The notes under the pieces are model-generated. The model worked only from the letters and a program-made list of their open reading frames with translations, made no database searches and had not been told where the DNA came from. Positions 14,534-15,363 of a DNA stretch of 15,363 nucleotides are shown piece after piece. A program made the position numbers and the translations under genes. How positions within the stretch are numbered: the first letter of the stretch is position 1; the number at the start of each line of letters is the position of its first letter. The stretch is from contig JBHJOG010000020.1 in the NCBI GenBank assembly GCA_050329975.1, forward strand, positions 1 to 15,363, in the 5' to 3' direction. The stretch comes from CALKHQ01 sp050329975. GTDB lineage: Bacteria; Pseudomonadota; Alphaproteobacteria; CALKHQ01.

Positions 14534-15363
14534 TCAGTCCACCGGCGGCTGCAGCGCCTCCGGGATCGCGAGCCCGATCTCGGCGAAGTAGCGGGCCGCA
14601 CCCGGGTGCAGCGGGATCGCCATCCCGGCGAATGCGCCCTCAATCGTGATCTCGGCGGCGGCCGGATGCATGTTGCCGAGGAACGTCAGGTTGCTGAAAA
14701 TGGCCTTGGTCAGCAGGTAGACGTCCTCCTCCGGCATGTCGGCGCGGGCGATCAGCGCGTTGGGCTCGGCGATCGTGGACACGTCCCTGTCCTGGCCGGG
14801 ATAGGTGCCGGCCGGCAGCAGCCGGGGCATCCACAGCACGCCGAAGCGGGCGTTGGCGGCGGTGATCTGCTCCTCCTTGAAGCTGAGCAGCATCAGAGCG
14901 CCGTCGGACCCGCTCATCGCCCGCGTGAGTGCCGCCATCGGTGCGCCGCCGAGCAGGCTGCCGGCCATGATCTGGCCGGACTCGAACGCCTGGGCAATCG
15001 CGTCGTAGCCGCCGACGTCGACGACGTTGAGGTGCGCGGGTTCGATCCCGACGCTGACCAGGAGTGCGGTGGTCGACAGCATCGCGCCGGAGTCCGGCCG
15101 CCCGATCGCAATCGGGGCCGCGCCGAGCCGGGCAATATCCTGGATCGTCCCGGTATCGGCCAGATCCGCCCGCAGGACCACATGGACGATGTCGGGCCAC
15201 AGCATGGTGATGGAGCGCAGGTCCGCGAGGGCGGCGGCTGCCGCGCTGGCGCCGGCTCGCGGGCGGGTGTGGATCCCCTGGACCATGGCGAGCTGGGCGG
15301 CGCCGCTGTCGAGCAGCGCCAGGTTGTCGCCGGAACCGGCGGTCGGCACGACCTGCAGCTCGA
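14534..15363 (-). CDS. TAXI-family TRAP transporter solute-binding protein, N-terminus beyond window edge
   Basis: The frame is open from the right edge to TGA at 14534-14536 (about 276 residues seen). A GTG at 15349 lies inside the conserved segment LQVVPTAGSGDNLALL and is a normal internal Val, so the true start and signal peptide lie beyond 15363. The order of features fits TAXI (TRAP-associated extracytoplasmic immunogenic) binding proteins: PTAGSGDNLALLDSGAAQLA, IVHVVLRADLADTGTIQDIA, PIAIGRPDSGA, GYDAIAQAFESGQIMAGSLLGGAP, then the C-terminal YLLTKAIFSNL and PLHPGAARYFAEIG. Such proteins feed fused DctQM-type membrane components, usually encoded next to them; here those would have to be outside the window. 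Known ligands in the family include dicarboxylates and amino acids such as glutamate; the ligand here is unknown. It converges on lapG with a 15-bp gap. Confidence 0.9.
   Translation of the reverse strand, partial: ELQVVPTAGSGDNLALLDSGAAQLAMVQGIHTRPRAGASAAAAALADLRSITMLWPDIVHVVLRADLADTGTIQDIARLGAAPIAIGRPDSGAMLSTTALLVSVGIEPAHLNVVDVGGYDAIAQAFESGQIMAGSLLGGAPMAALTRAMSGSDGALMLLSFKEEQITAANARFGVLWMPRLLPAGTYPGQDRDVSTIAEPNALIARADMPEEDVYLLTKAIFSNLTFLGNMHPAAAEITIEGAFAGMAIPLHPGAARYFAEIGLAIPEALQPPVD

Noticed and set aside
15347..15349. GTG at 15349 as the start of the TAXI binding protein
   Set aside because: It falls inside a conserved internal strand (VVPTAGSGDN) and would leave no signal peptide. The frame is open to the window edge, so the gene is cut by the window.

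Overview
This is a high-GC window with dense, mostly leaderless-spaced genes and strong codon-position GC bias. The gene families (IPNS-like 2OG-Fe(II) oxygenases, a BMP-type nucleoside ABC importer, a TAXI-TRAP binding protein, a long-sensor MCP, LapG) suggest a free-living, metabolically versatile alphaproteobacterium, perhaps Rhodospirillales-like. That placement is an inference; no rRNA or marker gene is present. I see no tRNA, insertion sequence, CRISPR array or prophage.

Layout, left to right. (1) 1-1145 (+): the 3' part of a LivK-like periplasmic binding protein, followed by an 11-bp hairpin. (2) 1207-3760 (+): a methyl-accepting chemotaxis protein whose reading frame is broken twice, by a +1 frameshift near 1270 and an in-frame TAG at 1949-1951. 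Its periplasmic sensor contains two tandem copies of a helical module of roughly 120 residues. (3) 3765-6704 (-): three tandem, overlapping paralogous non-haem iron 2-oxoglutarate oxygenases, read leftwards as one operon. (4) 6865-11592 (+): a complete BMP-family ABC importer (binding protein, double ATPase, two permeases), divergent from the oxygenases across a 160-bp shared promoter region. (5) 11605-12366 (-): a short-chain dehydrogenase/reductase, convergent with the importer. (6) 12646-14518 (+): a two-gene unit made of a membrane-anchored dCache-like receptor with no cytoplasmic output domain and a LapG-type periplasmic cysteine proteinase. (7) 14534-15363 (-): the C-terminal part of a TAXI-family TRAP binding protein, running off the right edge.

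How the parts may work together. The centre (3765-11592) reads as a divergent uptake-and-oxidation locus: the ABC system, of the nucleoside-importing BMP/YufNOPQ type, would bring in a substrate, and three paralogous oxygenases would oxidise it or its products in steps. The nearby SDR could handle an alcohol or ketone intermediate. The substrate is not determined by the sequence; a nucleoside or nucleobase is the best guess from the transporter family. The second candidate system is the receptor-LapG pair, where an extracytoplasmic sensor lacking HAMP/GGDEF/EAL sits where a LapD-like regulator would be expected.
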